The translations under genes and the position numbers were made by a program. The notes under the pieces are model-generated. The model was not told the origin of the DNA. It saw nothing but the letters and a program-made list of their open reading frames with translations, and searched no databases. A stretch of 64,000 nucleotides of DNA from Pseudomonas taeanensis MS-3 (lineage in GTDB: Bacteria > Pseudomonadota > Gammaproteobacteria > Pseudomonadales > Pseudomonadaceae), in NCBI RefSeq assembly GCF_000498575.2, contig NZ_AWSQ01000004.1, positions 201,527 to 265,526 of the forward strand, given 5' to 3'. This document shows positions 25,767 through 34,632 of the stretch, one piece after another (within the stretch, counting starts at the first letter, position 1; each line of letters opens with the position of its first letter).

Positions 25767-26675
25767 TCAGACAGTCGATTGTTTGCGAAATGTGCTTGCG
25801 CCTATGGCATAGAAGCCGCCGGTCACCACCAACGCGGCGCCGACCAGGGTCCATGCATCGGGGAACTCCCCGAACACCAGCAAGCCGATGAACATCGCGA
25901 ACACCAGCAAGCTGTAATTAAAGGGCTGCAGAACCCCTGCCGGGGCATACTCCAACGCCTTGACCAACAGCAGGTGAGCAAACACTCCGCTCACCGACAG
26001 AACTCCCATCAATCCCCACTCGCCGGGACTGGGTGCCTGCCACACCGGCAGGCCGAAAATTGTGGACGCCACAGCACCGACAGCCGCCATATACAGCATG
26101 TTGGTGGTGAAGCCGTCCTCACGACTGACCAGACGGGTAACCAGGTTGTAGACTGCGAACGCCAATGCCGCCGATAGCGGAATCAGCGCCGCCGACTCGA
26201 ACAAGTCCAGGCCCGGGCGCAAGATAATCAAGGTGCCGAGAAAGCCCACCGCCGCCGCCAGCCAGCGTCGCAGCCCGATAAACTCGCCCAGCACCACCCC
26301 AGCCAACGCCATGGCCAGCAGCGGAAACACCGCGAACAGCGCGTGGCTTTCGGCCAGCCCCAGGTAGCGCAGACCCAGAGCGAAGATGGCGATCTCGCCG
26401 ACCGACAGCAGCGAACGCAGCAACTGCAACCAGGGGTGGCGGGTTCTGGCCGCCGCTACGATCCCGCCGCGCCAGTGGGCATAGCCCAAGGCAAAGGCCA
26501 GGAACAGCCAGTAGCGCAGCATGAGGAACTGGGCCACGGCGAACTCCTGCACCAGCACCTTGGTGATGGCGTCCTGACTGGCGAACACCAGCATCGCCAG
26601 CAGGCACAGGCCGATGCCGCGCCGCACGGTCGCCTCCGCTCCGGCAGGCGGGGCTTTTGCTGCTGCTTCGTTCAC
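25767..26675 (-). CDS. EamA/DMT-family transporter
   Basis: 302 residues, ten predicted membrane helices in two EamA repeats. The start is GTG at 26675 with GGGAGGG upstream. Relatives export or import metabolites such as amino acids or carboxylates. It lies between the SDR and HIBADH genes, so it is probably part of the island pathway. Confidence 0.88.
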   Translation of the reverse strand: MNEAAAKAPPAGAEATVRRGIGLCLLAMLVFASQDAITKVLVQEFAVAQFLMLRYWLFLAFALGYAHWRGGIVAAARTRHPWLQLLRSLLSVGEIAIFALGLRYLGLAESHALFAVFPLLAMALAGVVLGEFIGLRRWLAAAVGFLGTLIILRPGLDLFESAALIPLSAALAFAVYNLVTRLVSREDGFTTNMLYMAAVGAVASTIFGLPVWQAPSPGEWGLMGVLSVSGVFAHLLLVKALEYAPAGVLQPFNYSLLVFAMFIGLLVFGEFPDAWTLVGAALVVTGGFYAIGASTFRKQSTV

Positions 26676-26776
26676 CTATGAGCCCTCCCGCGATTGCTGC
26701 GCTCGACTTGCGGCCTGCAGTTTACCGGCCGCCTATCGGTAGGCGTCCCTGAAGCCGAGCCGGGGCGGCCCGTCCT

Positions 26777-27547
26777 TCACTGACGCGGGTAGAGGGTTTC
26801 CGTATGACCGTCCACACCGACGATCTGTCCCGAGACATGTCGGCCGTAGTCGGAGCAGAGGAAGCAGATCATGTCGGCGATCTCTTCCGGATCGACGTAG
26901 CACTGCATGGACACACCAATGCCATACAAGCGGCGGACTTCTTCGGGGTCGATGCCTTCGGCTTCGGCATGGGCCTTGATCACCCGCTCCATGCGCTCGC
27001 CGTTGACGTTGCCTGGGACTATGCCGTTGACCCGGATATTGTCCTGACCCAGCTCCATGGCCAGGGTCTTGGTGAAACCGGTGACCGCCCATTTCGCCGC
27101 TACATAGGGGCTGCGGTTGGGGAAGCCGAGGATACCCGCCGCCGACACCAGGTTGATGATCACCCCGTGCTGTTGCTTGCGGAAGGTCGGTACCGCACGA
27201 CGCGCGCAATAGAACTGCGAGTCGATGCACACGCTCATGCAGGCGCGCCACTCCTCATTGGTGACATCCTCAACCGGCTTGGTCGGTCCGCCAATACCGG
27301 CGTTGTTGACCAGAATGTCGAGACCGCCAGGCAGGAACTCATCGAACATGGCGTCCACCGCATCCGGGTTAGACACGTCGGAAACGAAAGTCGTGATGCC
27401 ATCGGGCAAGGTCGACAGCGCTTCGGCATCGACGTCGCAGGTGAACACCTGGGCGCCGAGCTTGTGCATGGCCAAGGCAGTGGCACGACCCATGCCAGCG
27501 CCACCAGCGGTAATGAAGGCGCGCTTACCTTTCAACGAAACCTGCAT
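26777..27547 (-). CDS. SDR-family oxidoreductase
   Basis: 256 residues. Its Gly-rich motif is AGGAGMGRA near 14-22, with NNAG near 81, Ser in NLVSAAG and YVAAK near 148-152, so the catalytic set is complete. It lies 37 bp downstream of the class II aldolase, same strand. It may act before the aldolase on a hydroxy acid; no sequence feature fixes the substrate. Confidence 0.9.
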   Translation of the reverse strand: MQVSLKGKRAFITAGGAGMGRATALAMHKLGAQVFTCDVDAEALSTLPDGITTFVSDVSNPDAVDAMFDEFLPGGLDILVNNAGIGGPTKPVEDVTNEEWRACMSVCIDSQFYCARRAVPTFRKQQHGVIINLVSAAGILGFPNRSPYVAAKWAVTGFTKTLAMELGQDNIRVNGIVPGNVNGERMERVIKAHAEAEGIDPEEVRRLYGIGVSMQCYVDPEEIADMICFLCSDYGRHVSGQIVGVDGHTETLYPRQ

Positions 27548-27584
27548 TAGAGACTCCTATTTATTGTTGTCGACTCAAGGCTGA

Positions 27585-28340
27585 TCAGTACTTGTAGGAC
27601 GGATCGATCCGGTCGATCTGGCGCAGCAGGGCCGGCCATTCGTATTTGCCCGGCACGAAGGCGGCGTACTGCTGCGCAGCTTTCTCCCACATCTCCGGCT
27701 TGGTTTCGGCCAGCGGCAGGCCGGTAGCGCAGACCTGCAACATGTTGGCGCAGGCGCGCACCAGGTAATGCATGTTCATGAAGGCTTCGCCGGCGGTCTC
27801 GCCCACGGTCAGGAAGCCGTGATTGCGCATGATCAGGCACTTGTTGTTACCCATGTTCTCGGCGATGCGCAGGCTCTCGTCGGTGTCTACCGACAGCCCT
27901 TCCCACTCGTGGTAGCCGATCTTGCCGTAGAGCATCGAGGAGTCCTGCACCAGGTGCACCACGTCGCGAATCGCGGTGGCGGCCAGGCCGGCCGGGGCAT
28001 GGGAGTGGAACACGAATTTGGCATTCGGGATGTTCAGGTGGATGCCGCGGTGAATGACGAAACCGGCGGTGTTCACCTCGGGCGGGCCGTCCAGCACGTT
28101 GCCGTGCTCGTCGATCTTGATCAGATTGGACGCAGTGATCTCGGTGTTGTGCAGACCGAAATGGTTCATCAGGAAGTGGTGGTCGGTGCCCGGCACCCGC
28201 GCGGTGATATGGTTCCAGACGATATCGTCGTAACCGTACACATTCGCCAGGCGATGCATTGCCGCCAGGTCGACACGAACATTCCACTCGTCTTGGGTAA
28301 AGCGCGGCTTGGCCGAAGTGGCCCCTTCAAACTCTGCCAT
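27585..28340 (-). CDS. Class II aldolase/adducin-family protein
   Basis: 251 residues. Zinc-site motifs are HSHAPAG near 113-119 and a later His in RNHGFLTVG near 172. Family members include fuculose-phosphate aldolase, OtnC-type decarboxylases and adducin heads. GGAGG precedes ATG 28340. It is first in the leftward run with SDR, EamA and HIBADH genes. Aldolase II plus HIBADH recalls the tetronate pathways, but the kinase and isomerase of those pathways are absent. Confidence 0.88.
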   Translation of the reverse strand: MAEFEGATSAKPRFTQDEWNVRVDLAAMHRLANVYGYDDIVWNHITARVPGTDHHFLMNHFGLHNTEITASNLIKIDEHGNVLDGPPEVNTAGFVIHRGIHLNIPNAKFVFHSHAPAGLAATAIRDVVHLVQDSSMLYGKIGYHEWEGLSVDTDESLRIAENMGNNKCLIMRNHGFLTVGETAGEAFMNMHYLVRACANMLQVCATGLPLAETKPEMWEKAAQQYAAFVPGKYEWPALLRQIDRIDPSYKY

Positions 28341-29072
28341 CGTTACATCCTCCGCTGGTTGTCACTGCTCATGGGTTCCGCACGCGTTCGGCGGCATGGG
28401 CAAAAACTACCATCATGGTTAATGGTTGACAATCATTTATTAACAAACGATTGCAAGCCCGTCTCATGACACGCACCCGATAGCACCTAACATGATTAAA
28501 GGTGCTGAGCTCCGCTGAGGAAATGGCCAATATAGGACGAGTCTGTCGTATCAGTTCGTCCTAGAGACATGATGTCTTGGGTAGCACAACTGTGGTTCAG
28601 CCCTACCCTTGTGATTCCGGCCTGAGGCTCCTAGGCGGAACCCTGGCTATCGCCAAATGGGTCTGCACCATCGCGTACGCCGCCGACCAACATGATTTGC
28701 GTCAAAGGGCGGCAATGACTAAAGAGTCCGGCTGCAGTTTATTAGGCACAAGAGCTGTTTTTGGCACTTGCCAACGGTACGTTAACGGTTCCTCTGCTAG
28801 TTGCGGATGACTGTTCCTGGCCGCTTTCGCCCTTGGTCATTAGCGCAGGTCGCCACATGACAGACGCGCCACACCCCAGCAGTTTCTGCAAAGCCCTCAC
28901 TCGCCAAGCGAGTCAGTCGCCTACCGATCACCTTGACGAAGTTTTCACACAGACGCGTGCAAGGTAGTGCGCGCCGCAGACAGTCCCCACTGACAACGAA
29001 TGGGGACCCGCGCAGCGGCCTAACTCTCTGGTTCTATCTACGCTCGTCCTGAGCGACCAAGGTAACTGAACG
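28341..29072. other. Intergenic region, 732 bp, right edge of the accessory island
   Basis: No gene is supported. It holds the 15-bp motif at 28422-28436 and three inverted repeats: AGCACCT/AGGTGCT (28482-28488 / 28500-28506), TAGGACGA/TCGTCCTA (28533-28540 / 28556-28563) and ACTCGC/GCGAGT (28899-28904 / 28908-28913). A 77-codon open frame at 28577-28810 has no ribosome site or recognisable domain. Confidence 0.6.
28422..28436. promoter_or_regulatory. Second copy of the island 15-bp motif
   Basis: ATGGTTGACAATCAT is identical to 17518-17532 and is 82 bp upstream of the class II aldolase start. Here the operon reads leftward, so TTGACA on the plus strand cannot be its minus-35; that argues for an operator rather than a chance promoter element. 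Confidence 0.58.
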
Positions 29073-29849
29073 ATGAACAAACGGCAGTTCTTCGGCGTGT
29101 TGACGCTTCTCTGCGGCAGCAGCCTGACCTGGCAAACCCAAGCCGCCCCCCTGTTTTCCTGGGAACGCCTCAGCGATGCAAGCGTACGCGCCGCCCGCGA
29201 GCCGAGTACCTGGGCGCCCCTGGCGGCCGCCACGGTGATTGCCGGTGGTCATTGGGATAAGCAGTGGCAGCGCTCGGCGGGCAAGCATCAATACGTTTTC
29301 GGGCAGGACGCCGAGGACATGAGCAACTCACTGCTGGGCGCCAGCACCCTGCTCTATGGCGTCAGCATGCTGATGGCCGCTCCGCCCGACCAGGACCTGG
29401 GCGAGGCCCTGGAGTGGAAGGCCAGCAACGTCGGCGTCCTGCTGGCCGATAAGGCCCTGGTGGATGGCCTAGTCGGCGAATGGAAAACCCGCTCCGGGCG
29501 TGACCGACCGGACGGCGTGGCAGATGATTCATTTCCCTCCAAGCACAGTGCGACTACCGCCACTCAAACCACCCTGACCCGGCGCAACCTGGACTACATC
29601 GACATGAATCCCGGGATGCGCCAACTGGCCAAGGTCGGTCTCTATGGCATCGATGGCCTGACCGGCATTGCGCGCATCGAAGCGGATAAGCACTACCCGA
29701 CCGACATACTGGTGGGCATGGCGCTGGGAAACTTCCTGGCTAACTTCAGCTATAACCTGTTCCTCGAACAACCCGCGCCCGAGTCATACAGCTTCTCTTT
29801 ACTGCCCACCCAAGAGGGCTTGACGCTTAATACCCGGTTGAGTTTTTGA
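29073..29849 (+). CDS. PAP2-family phosphatase
   Basis: 258 residues with a signal peptide (cleavage near TQA). Three PAP2 phosphatase motifs are present: KTRSGRDRP (Kx6RP, near 145), PSKHSAT (PSxH, near 158) and ARIEADKHYPTD (xRxx...HxxxD, near 206-217). It is an acid phosphatase-type enzyme on lipid or isoprenyl phosphates, facing the periplasm. Convergent with the next gene, 23 bp apart. Confidence 0.88.
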   Translation: MNKRQFFGVLTLLCGSSLTWQTQAAPLFSWERLSDASVRAAREPSTWAPLAAATVIAGGHWDKQWQRSAGKHQYVFGQDAEDMSNSLLGASTLLYGVSMLMAAPPDQDLGEALEWKASNVGVLLADKALVDGLVGEWKTRSGRDRPDGVADDSFPSKHSATTATQTTLTRRNLDYIDMNPGMRQLAKVGLYGIDGLTGIARIEADKHYPTDILVGMALGNFLANFSYNLFLEQPAPESYSFSLLPTQEGLTLNTRLSF

Positions 29850-29872
29850 GCCGAACAACTGCCGCAATGAGC

Positions 29873-30847
29873 CTAGCCGGGCGACAGGCCATGCTCACTC
29901 AGCCACGCCGGGTTGAACAAACGGCGCATGTAGAGCCCGCCACGGTCGCACAGCAGGGTCACCACCCTATGTCCGGGGCCCAGTTCGCGCGCGACCCGCA
30001 CGGCGGCGACCAGGTTGATGCCGGAGGAGCCGCCGAGGAATAGACCCTCCTCGCGTAACAGGCGATAGACCATGTTCACGCAGCTCTGGTCATCGACCTG
30101 CACCGCACTGTCGATCGGCGTGCCCTCCAGATTGGCGGTTATCCGGGTGGTGCCTATGCCTTCGGTGATGGAGCTGCCCTCAGCCTGCAGCTCACCGCTC
30201 AGCACCCAGTGATAAAGCGCGCTACCCATGGGGTCGGCGAGGACGATACGCACCTTGGGGTTACGTTCCTTGAGGTAGCGCGCGACGCCGGCCAGCGTGC
30301 CACCGGTGCCCGTGGCGCAGACGAAGGCGTCCACCTGACCCAGGGTGTCGTGCCAGATCTCCGGCCCGGTGCTGGCGTAGTGAGCCTGGCGGTTGGCCAG
30401 GTTGTCGAACTGGTTGGCCCAGATCGCCCCAGGCAGTTCGTGGGCCAGGCGGCCGGCGATCTTCTGATAGTTGTCCGGGTCCCGGTAGGGTTTCGGCGGT
30501 ACCGGGCGCACTTCGGCGCCGAGCACGCGCAGCAGTTCCAGCTTCTCCAGCGATTGGTTGTCGGGAATCACGATGATGCAGCGGTAACCGCGTGTGGCGC
30601 AGATGTGCGCGAGGCCGATGCCGGTATTGCCGGCAGTCCCCTCGACCACGATGCCGCCGGGACGGAGTACGCCACGCTTCTCGGCGTCGAGCACGATGGA
30701 CAGGGCGGCGCGGTCCTTCACCGAACCGCCGGGGTTGAGAAACTCGGCCTTGCCGAGAATCTCGCAACCGGTCTCGCGGCTGAGCCGCTCGAGGCGGATC
30801 AACGGGGTGTTGCCAATGCTGCCGATAAAACCTTCACGGATGTCCAT
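29873..30847 (-). CDS. PLP-dependent cysteine synthase-family protein
   Basis: 324 residues. PLP Lys is in PGGSVKDRAA near 44; the phosphate loop GTGGTLAG lies near 183; GSSGIN near 274 is the cofactor Ser. EGTAGNTGIG near 72-81 carries the TxGNT substrate loop with a Thr-Ala change from the usual TSGNT, seen in a subgroup related to CysK/cystathionine beta-synthase. The C-terminal CDRGGLYMRRLF differs from the CysK tail. It may make cysteine or another beta-substituted alanine. Single gene. Confidence 0.82.
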   Translation of the reverse strand: MDIREGFIGSIGNTPLIRLERLSRETGCEILGKAEFLNPGGSVKDRAALSIVLDAEKRGVLRPGGIVVEGTAGNTGIGLAHICATRGYRCIIVIPDNQSLEKLELLRVLGAEVRPVPPKPYRDPDNYQKIAGRLAHELPGAIWANQFDNLANRQAHYASTGPEIWHDTLGQVDAFVCATGTGGTLAGVARYLKERNPKVRIVLADPMGSALYHWVLSGELQAEGSSITEGIGTTRITANLEGTPIDSAVQVDDQSCVNMVYRLLREEGLFLGGSSGINLVAAVRVARELGPGHRVVTLLCDRGGLYMRRLFNPAWLSEHGLSPG

Positions 30848-30987
30848 GCCGCACCTCCATCAGGCGCACGGGGGAAATGCCGTTTTCACTGATTCAGTCT
30901 AGCGCCTGAGCGGCGAATGGCACGCCGCACCGGTCGGGGCGCATGGGAGCAAGCGACTACCACCCCCTGCTCAGCACAGATCCTGCC

Positions 30988-31419
30988 CTAACGATCGATC
31001 ACCTGCTCACGCATCGGTGCCAGTCGCGCCAGCAGGCGGTTTTGCGCTGTCACCGCAATGCCCTGCTGGTCCATGGCGTCCTGCAGGTTCTCCACCAGGG
31101 CATTGAAGTCGCTCGGGGTCAGCTGCTGACCCTTGTGGCTCTCTTCCATGCTGTCGCCGGTGTAGATGCAAGGGCCACCGGCTTCGACACAGATCTGCTC
31201 GACCAGTTTGTCGCGCAGACGGACGATATCGATGTCCTCGAAATGGCGGACGACGCGCCGGTCTCCGGCGATATTCAGCAACATGCCTTCGACGATACGG
31301 GTGATGCCCGGCTGCTCGCCCAAGTCCTGGTACAGACTAGCGTCTTGCGCCGGCTGCTGGGCGCAGGCAATCAAGCTCAACAGCGCTGCTTGAGCCAGCG
31401 CGAGAGGCAGAAAGCGCAT
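30988..31419 (-). CDS. Lipoprotein-type group 1 truncated hemoglobin
   Basis: 143 residues. The N-terminus MRFLPLALAQAALLSLIAC ends in a lipobox (LIAC), so the protein should be a lipid-anchored envelope protein. The rest follows truncated-globin pattern: SLYQDLGEQPGITRIVEGML, RRVVRHFEDID and SHKGQQLTPSDFNALV, with the proximal-His region in the last. It lies 2 bp from the DUF3034 gene stop-start and is probably last in a four-gene operon with the EAL protein and cupredoxin. Confidence 0.85.
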   Translation of the reverse strand: MRFLPLALAQAALLSLIACAQQPAQDASLYQDLGEQPGITRIVEGMLLNIAGDRRVVRHFEDIDIVRLRDKLVEQICVEAGGPCIYTGDSMEESHKGQQLTPSDFNALVENLQDAMDQQGIAVTAQNRLLARLAPMREQVIDR

Positions 31420-31421
31420 GC

Positions 31422-32282
31422 TTAGAAACTCCCCTGTACGGACAGATAGGCGCCGTTTTGCTTATCCAGCGTGGCGATTTCGCCGAGGCGGGCATAGGCC
31501 AGCACCACGGCCAGGTGCTTGTTGGGAAAATAGCCGACGAACAGATCGGCCCAGTCGCTTTCCCCGGCGAAGCTGAGATTGTCCGGTTTCTCGCGGTATT
31601 CCACACCCACCACCCAGTCACGATCGAACAGCACGGCAACCGAACCCTCCTTGAGCACCGAGCGCGTGTCACGCCGATCCCCGCCGAAGCCGAGCAGACC
31701 CAGCTCATTGGCCCGACTGTAACGCACGCCGCCATTGAGCAACAAGTTGTAGCCGAAGGCGCCGCCGAGAATCAGCCGACTGGCGCTGAGGTAACCCTCG
31801 GTGTCTTCACTGCGCTTGGCGCCGACCAGACTGGGGATGAGGAAATCCTTCTGTCTCTTGTGCTGAATGCCGAGTGACACCTGCGGCAACTGGTCGTAGA
31901 TCAGGTCGCCGAACAGGCGGACTTTCACCCCGAACACATCCTGACTCAGGCTGTTTTCCGGCAGGCTCAGATTGCGCGCCAGATTGCCCAGGTCGAAGCG
32001 CTGGCGGGCATAGGAAAACTCCACGCGGTTATCGAAGGAGGCCGCGAGCCCGGCGACATCCAGGCGGTAATCGGCGGTTTCGACACGGGTTGCGAACACG
32101 TCGGCGCCCCACTCGCCACGCTCGCCATAACCGGCCAATACCGCCCAGGGCGTGATACCGCCACCGGCTGCGCCCTCTAGACTGCTCGCCCCACCCGTTG
32201 CCAGCAAACGGCCCTGACCGGCAGAGGCCAGACCAGCCAACAGACTGAATAGAGCGACAGCGATCAGTTGCGGATAACGCAT
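31422..32282 (-). CDS. DUF3034-family predicted outer-membrane protein
   Basis: 286 residues. A signal peptide (cleavage near ASA) is followed by alternating hydrophobic strands and a C-terminal LSVQGSF ending in Phe, typical of outer-membrane beta barrels. GGITPWAVLAGYG and FGVKVRLFGDLIYD segments match what I recall of DUF3034. Function is unknown. It is transcribed with the GGDEF/EAL gene and truncated globin. Confidence 0.8.
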   Translation of the reverse strand: MRYPQLIAVALFSLLAGLASAGQGRLLATGGASSLEGAAGGGITPWAVLAGYGERGEWGADVFATRVETADYRLDVAGLAASFDNRVEFSYARQRFDLGNLARNLSLPENSLSQDVFGVKVRLFGDLIYDQLPQVSLGIQHKRQKDFLIPSLVGAKRSEDTEGYLSASRLILGGAFGYNLLLNGGVRYSRANELGLLGFGGDRRDTRSVLKEGSVAVLFDRDWVVGVEYREKPDNLSFAGESDWADLFVGYFPNKHLAVVLAYARLGEIATLDKQNGAYLSVQGSF

Positions 32283-32286
32283 AGAC

Positions 32287-34632
32287 TCAATGCACCAATG
32301 AAACGGCAGAAGTTAATGGCTGTGCGAGCCAGGCCTCGAATGCCTTGGCCGCCAGCGGTCGACTGATCAGGTAGCCCTGGGCGGTGTCGCACTGCCAGCG
32401 CTCGAGCAGACGCAGGCTGCGCTCGTACTCGACGCCCTCGGCGACCACCTTGAGGCCGAGACTGTGGCTCATTTCTATGGTCGAGCGGACGATCACCGCA
32501 TCTTCGCTGGCGTCGTCCAGGTCACGAATAAAGGACTGGTCGATCTTCAGTTCCTGCACCGGCATACGCTTGAGCTGGGCCAGTGAGGAGTAGCCGGTGC
32601 CGAAATCGTCGACCGACAGACTGATGCCACAGTCACGCAGGCTGTGCAGCACTTGCAAGGCGACTTGCGGATTGAGCATCACCCCGCTTTCGGTGATCTC
32701 GAAGATCAGTTGCGCCGCCGGCACCTGGTACTGGTTCAACAAGTGCTCGACTCGAGCCGGCAACTCGGAGTCGAGCAAATCTTCCGTGGAAATGTTCAGC
32801 GAGACCTGGACCTTCAGGCCTCGGCCGTTCCACTCGCGCAATTGACGCAAGACCTCTTCGATCACCCAACTGGTCAGCAGTTGGATGCTGCCGGTGCGCT
32901 CGGCCAAGGGAATGAATTCACCCGGTGAGACCATGCCCAACTGCGGGTGCTGCCAGCGCAACAGGGCTTCAGCCTGGCGAACGGTGCCGCCGCGAATATC
33001 CAGCTTCGGTTGGTAATGCAGGAGCAACTCGCCCTGCGCCGGCGCCCGGGGCAGATCGCGAATCAAGCTGATTTGCCGCTGCTGGGCTGCGTCACGGCCC
33101 TGCTGATAGACCTGCACACGGCCAGGCAACTTCGCCGCGTCCTGCATGACGATGCTCGCGCGTCGCAGCAGATCGTCCGGAGTCAAGCCATCGGCCGGAT
33201 AGGCCACAATGCCGATGCGACAATCCAGAGCGACATCCACGGTACCGATACGCAACGGTTTGATCAGCAGTTGATGGAGTTTGTCGGCGGTCGCAACGGC
33301 ACTGTCACTGTTGGTATTTTCCAGCAGCAGGAGGAATTCGTCGGCCACCAGACGCGCCAGGCTGTCACCGGGTCGCAAGGTCGCCTGCAAGCGTCGGCTG
33401 AGTTGCTGCAAGGCCAGATCGCCGCCGCCGGGACCACAATTTTCATTCACCGCGCGCAGGTTGCCGACGCCCAGATATAGCACCGCCATCGGCCGCTCGG
33501 CGGTAATTGCACTGCCCAGCCGCTCCAGCGCCAGGGTGCGATTGGGCAGCCCGGTCAGCGGGTCATGCAGGGCATTGTGGGCCAGCTGCCGCTCACGTTC
33601 GGCGATGCCCTGCTGCATGGCGTTGAACGCTGTGGCCAGGCGGCCCAGTTCGTCGCTGCGCTTGAGTTCCAGCGGCACCTGATAATCGCCCTGACCGACC
33701 CGCTCGGCGACCCTGGCCAGCAGTCGCACGGGCTGAGACACGTTGCGCGCCAACAGCAGCGCACCGCCCAGTGAAGCCAGCAGCGCGGCCAGGGCGATCA
33801 ACAGAATATCTTCGTAGAGTGGCGCAAAAGCCTGCTGCGCTTGCGTCAGTGACTTGTGCAGCAGCGCCTGGACCTGAAAGCCCTCACCGCTGGCCAGCAC
33901 CAACTGCCGACCGAGATAACTCTGCTCGCCCAACCTCAGCATGCCGCTGCGCGTGGGTGGACCGGCGCTCATGTCTTGCTGCAACTGCTGCTGGTTCGGG
34001 GCGGGCAAGGTGCTGACCCAGATCGCCGGCAAGTTGTTCTGGCTGGCCACCAGGGTCAACTCCAGATGGGTCAGCTCGCGCAACTCGTGGGCAAAGGTCT
34101 GGTCGACCTGAAAGCCCATCATCACCCGGGCAATCGGCAAAGGCGCGCTGACCGTCGCTTCCACCAGTAGGTAGAGCTTGTCGGCGATCGGCATCAGGAA
34201 TACCTGCACGCCCTCGCGCTGACGTTGCCTGACCTGCGCACTCAAACGCGCGACGGTCTGCTCGGTGATGCGGCTGTCGGTACTCACCTGGAGACGGTCA
34301 TCGAGCCCCAGCAGCATCACCACACCGGCATTGATCCGCGCCCCATGGTTGGCCAGAGCCGAACCGATGGTCGCGGTATCGCCACTGGCCACCGCGGCCT
34401 TGAAGCCAAAGTCGGCGGCCAGCACCTGCACGGCATCGTGCAATTGCCGCCCACGCACGTCCAGCAGCTGCTCGAATACCCGGGTACCAATTTCCAGCTG
34501 CTCACCGGCCTGGCTGCGGACGGCGGCATTGGTGGCGGTCTGCACGGAGAAATACAGCGCCCCGACCACGACTGCCAGCAGCAGGATCAGAACACTGGCG
34601 ATCCGCGCCTGAAAACTACTGCGCAGAGTCAC
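32287..34632 (-). CDS. Membrane c-di-GMP phosphodiesterase: sensor-HAMP-degenerate GGDEF-EAL
   Basis: 781 residues from GTG 34632 (GGAAAG upstream). An alternative ATG at 34653 has no ribosome site. Order: one membrane helix (about 12-30), a periplasmic double-Cache-like region (to about 265), a second helix (about 275-295), HAMP (about 296-350), GGDEF (about 370-520) and EAL (about 535-775). The GGDEF signature reads VADEF near 429, so cyclase activity is probably lost. EALLRW near 554, NISTEDLL, ITESGVM and DDFGTGYSS keep the EAL metal and base residues, so it should hydrolyse c-di-GMP. It overlaps the upstream gene by 17 nt. Confidence 0.85.
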   Translation of the reverse strand: MTLRSSFQARIASVLILLLAVVVGALYFSVQTATNAAVRSQAGEQLEIGTRVFEQLLDVRGRQLHDAVQVLAADFGFKAAVASGDTATIGSALANHGARINAGVVMLLGLDDRLQVSTDSRITEQTVARLSAQVRQRQREGVQVFLMPIADKLYLLVEATVSAPLPIARVMMGFQVDQTFAHELRELTHLELTLVASQNNLPAIWVSTLPAPNQQQLQQDMSAGPPTRSGMLRLGEQSYLGRQLVLASGEGFQVQALLHKSLTQAQQAFAPLYEDILLIALAALLASLGGALLLARNVSQPVRLLARVAERVGQGDYQVPLELKRSDELGRLATAFNAMQQGIAERERQLAHNALHDPLTGLPNRTLALERLGSAITAERPMAVLYLGVGNLRAVNENCGPGGGDLALQQLSRRLQATLRPGDSLARLVADEFLLLLENTNSDSAVATADKLHQLLIKPLRIGTVDVALDCRIGIVAYPADGLTPDDLLRRASIVMQDAAKLPGRVQVYQQGRDAAQQRQISLIRDLPRAPAQGELLLHYQPKLDIRGGTVRQAEALLRWQHPQLGMVSPGEFIPLAERTGSIQLLTSWVIEEVLRQLREWNGRGLKVQVSLNISTEDLLDSELPARVEHLLNQYQVPAAQLIFEITESGVMLNPQVALQVLHSLRDCGISLSVDDFGTGYSSLAQLKRMPVQELKIDQSFIRDLDDASEDAVIVRSTIEMSHSLGLKVVAEGVEYERSLRLLERWQCDTAQGYLISRPLAAKAFEAWLAQPLTSAVSLVH

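Noticed and set aside
24864..28340. Tetronate catabolic operon (OtnC/LtnD type)
   Set aside because: Aldolase II and HIBADH homologues fit, but the kinase and isomerase are absent and an SDR and EamA gene are present instead.
28577..28810. A 77-codon open frame in the 732-bp intergenic region
   Set aside because: No Shine-Dalgarno site, no recognisable motif, and base use unlike neighbouring genes.
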